Below, piece after piece: positions 63,254 through 64,000 of a stretch of 64,000 nucleotides of DNA. Made by a program: the position numbers and the translations under genes. The notes under the pieces are model-generated. The model made no database searches. It had not been told where the DNA came from and was given only the letters and a program-made list of their open reading frames with translations. Source of the DNA: an uncultured Microbacterium sp. (GTDB lineage Bacteria; Actinomycetota; Actinomycetes; Actinomycetales; Microbacteriaceae); the NCBI RefSeq assembly GCF_947489255.1, contig NZ_CANLCY010000005.1, forward strand, positions 474,077-538,076. The letters run 5' to 3'. Every line of letters begins with the position of its first letter. Positions within the stretch are counted from its first letter, which is position 1.

Positions 63254-63331
63254 GGACGGTCGCGCCGTGCCCCGCACGGCACACGACCACGCGCGTTCGC
63301 GCACCCTCATCCACACACAGGAGAAACTCTC

Positions 63332-64000
63332 ATGCGCAAGTTCTACTCGCGTGCCCTGCTGGGCGCGCTCGTCGGGGGCGGCTTGGCCGTCCTCGGATGC
63401 GGCATCGCCAATGCCGCGGAGACCTCGGGAACGGACGGTCTGCTCTCGGGCGACCAGGCCGCGAGCTCGGTCGACCTGCCCGTCACCATCGGGGGCAACG
63501 CCGTCTCGGTGATCGGCGACAGCCACAGCGAGGATGCCGACACCTCGGCCCCCGCACCGGATGCCGCCCCGGTGACCACCACCGACGGGAGCGACGGAGC
63601 CGCCTCGGGCAACCAGGGCATCATCTCGATCGACGTACCCGTCACGGTCGGGGGCAACGCCGTCTCGGTGATCGGCGACAGCCACAGCGAGGATGCCGAC
63701 ACCTCGGCCCCCGCGCCGGCCCCGGAGCCCGCTCCCGAGCCGGAGACGGCTCCCGAGCAGCCGCCGCTGCACGTCATGCCGGTCTCCACCGACGAGATGC
63801 CCGGAGCGGCGACCGACGGTAGCGACAGCATCCTGGGCGGCAACCAGGCCATCATCCCAATCAAGGTTCCGGTCACCATCGGCGGCAACGCCGTCTCCGT
63901 CATCGGCGACAGCCACACCGAGGACGCCACCACCACCGGCGGCAGCACCGGCAGCGGCACGGGCTCCGGCTCCATCGGCGACGTCGAAACCGACGGCACC
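63332..64000 (+). CDS. Chaplin-like secreted repeat protein (C-terminus outside window)
   Basis: ATG 63332 follows AGGAGAAACTC and runs in frame to the window end (223 codons). A signal peptide (1-28, ending GIANAAET) is followed by three copies of VDLPVTIGGNAVSVIGDSHSED-like units, each preceded by SG(D/N)Q and linked by Ala/Pro/Thr-rich spacers. This matches the chaplin core (VPVxVxGNxVxVIG), used by actinobacteria to coat aerial surfaces with amyloid-like fibres. The two Cys of classical chaplins are replaced, so it belongs to a cysteine-free variant. Confidence 0.75.
   Translation, partial: MRKFYSRALLGALVGGGLAVLGCGIANAAETSGTDGLLSGDQAASSVDLPVTIGGNAVSVIGDSHSEDADTSAPAPDAAPVTTTDGSDGAASGNQGIISIDVPVTVGGNAVSVIGDSHSEDADTSAPAPAPEPAPEPETAPEQPPLHVMPVSTDEMPGAATDGSDSILGGNQAIIPIKVPVTIGGNAVSVIGDSHTEDATTTGGSTGSGTGSGSIGDVETDGT
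63470..63930 (+). repeat. Three tandem-spaced chaplin-type repeats
   Basis: Units lie at about 63478-63557, 63637-63716 and 63865-63929. The first two are nearly identical at the DNA level (GTCTCGGTGATCGGCGACAG shared), which marks recent duplication; the third has diverged. Confidence 0.75.

Noticed and set aside
63470-63930. CRISPR-like reading of the spaced repeats
   Set aside because: Repeats are in frame within a secreted protein gene and encode a chaplin-type unit.

Overview
The window looks like a chromosomal segment of a high-GC actinobacterium, most likely Microbacterium or a close relative in Microbacteriaceae. Supporting signs are very high GC with strong G/C third positions, frequent Asp-Ala written as GGATGCC (GGCATCC on the other strand), AAAGGA-type ribosome sites, GTG starts, an LPATG-anchored protein, WxL-type surface proteins and a chaplin-like protein. 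No rRNA, tRNA or CRISPR array was seen.

Layout. 1-5050: cell-surface genes (WxL/DUF916-type protein cut by the window edge, secreted purple-acid-type phosphatase with a WxL-like tail, HupE/UreJ protein, small lipoprotein, LPATG protein). 5258-12591: three-carbon metabolism: ppsR-ppsA (pyruvate to PEP) and a divergent GntR regulator with lldP-lldD (lactate uptake and oxidation to pyruvate); similar TGGTC-N-GACCA palindromes lie upstream of both. 12724-24544: ABC/FtsX pair, MMPL exporter with divergent MarR and a 21-bp palindromic operator, Nudix, zinc-finger SDR, acyltransferase, HEAT, GTPase, PdxH and two tiny membrane proteins. 24775-27350: an ene-reductase gene whose 3' end is repeated downstream with a foreign-looking membrane-protein gene between the copies. 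27354-29456: DHFR-like, WYL regulator and VOC proteins. 29786-33614: first accessory block: MazG-like pyrophosphohydrolase overlapping a GIY-YIG/DUF2075 ATPase, an IS481-type transposase scar, and an exonuclease-TerB-BRCT-Lsr2 fusion. 33809-35790: DinB-like, VOC and GH114-like proteins. 35931-43353: peptide/amide-type ABC operon ending in an amidase, with a divergent FCD regulator and a perfect 17-bp operator. 43357-49364: amino-acid or beta-alanine catabolism (Glu-type dehydrogenase, class III aminotransferase, PucR, semialdehyde dehydrogenase). 49559-51868: an ECF42-type sigma factor with two YciI/DGPF proteins, each preceded by the same promoter motif.

The second accessory block, 51775-60230, lies between the sigma gene and dnaB. 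Its ends are inverted copies of TGTAGG-N14-GTCC, like IS481-type termini. It carries an AAA ATPase (OLD/DUF3696 type) translationally coupled to an unrecognised partner, tiny genes with very strong ribosome sites read from two divergent promoters that share an inverted repeat, a membrane-anchored protein, a GmrSD-like DUF262/DUF1524 nuclease, and two broken genes (DUF2971 and a SNF2 helicase C-terminus). I read it as a partly decayed defence island; the ATPase pair plus the divergent small genes is the best candidate for an undescribed system.

60240-64000: complete dnaB, a 590-base non-coding stretch with two perfect DnaA boxes, a Val/Asp/Thr-repetitive secreted protein, and a chaplin-like repeat protein cut by the window end.
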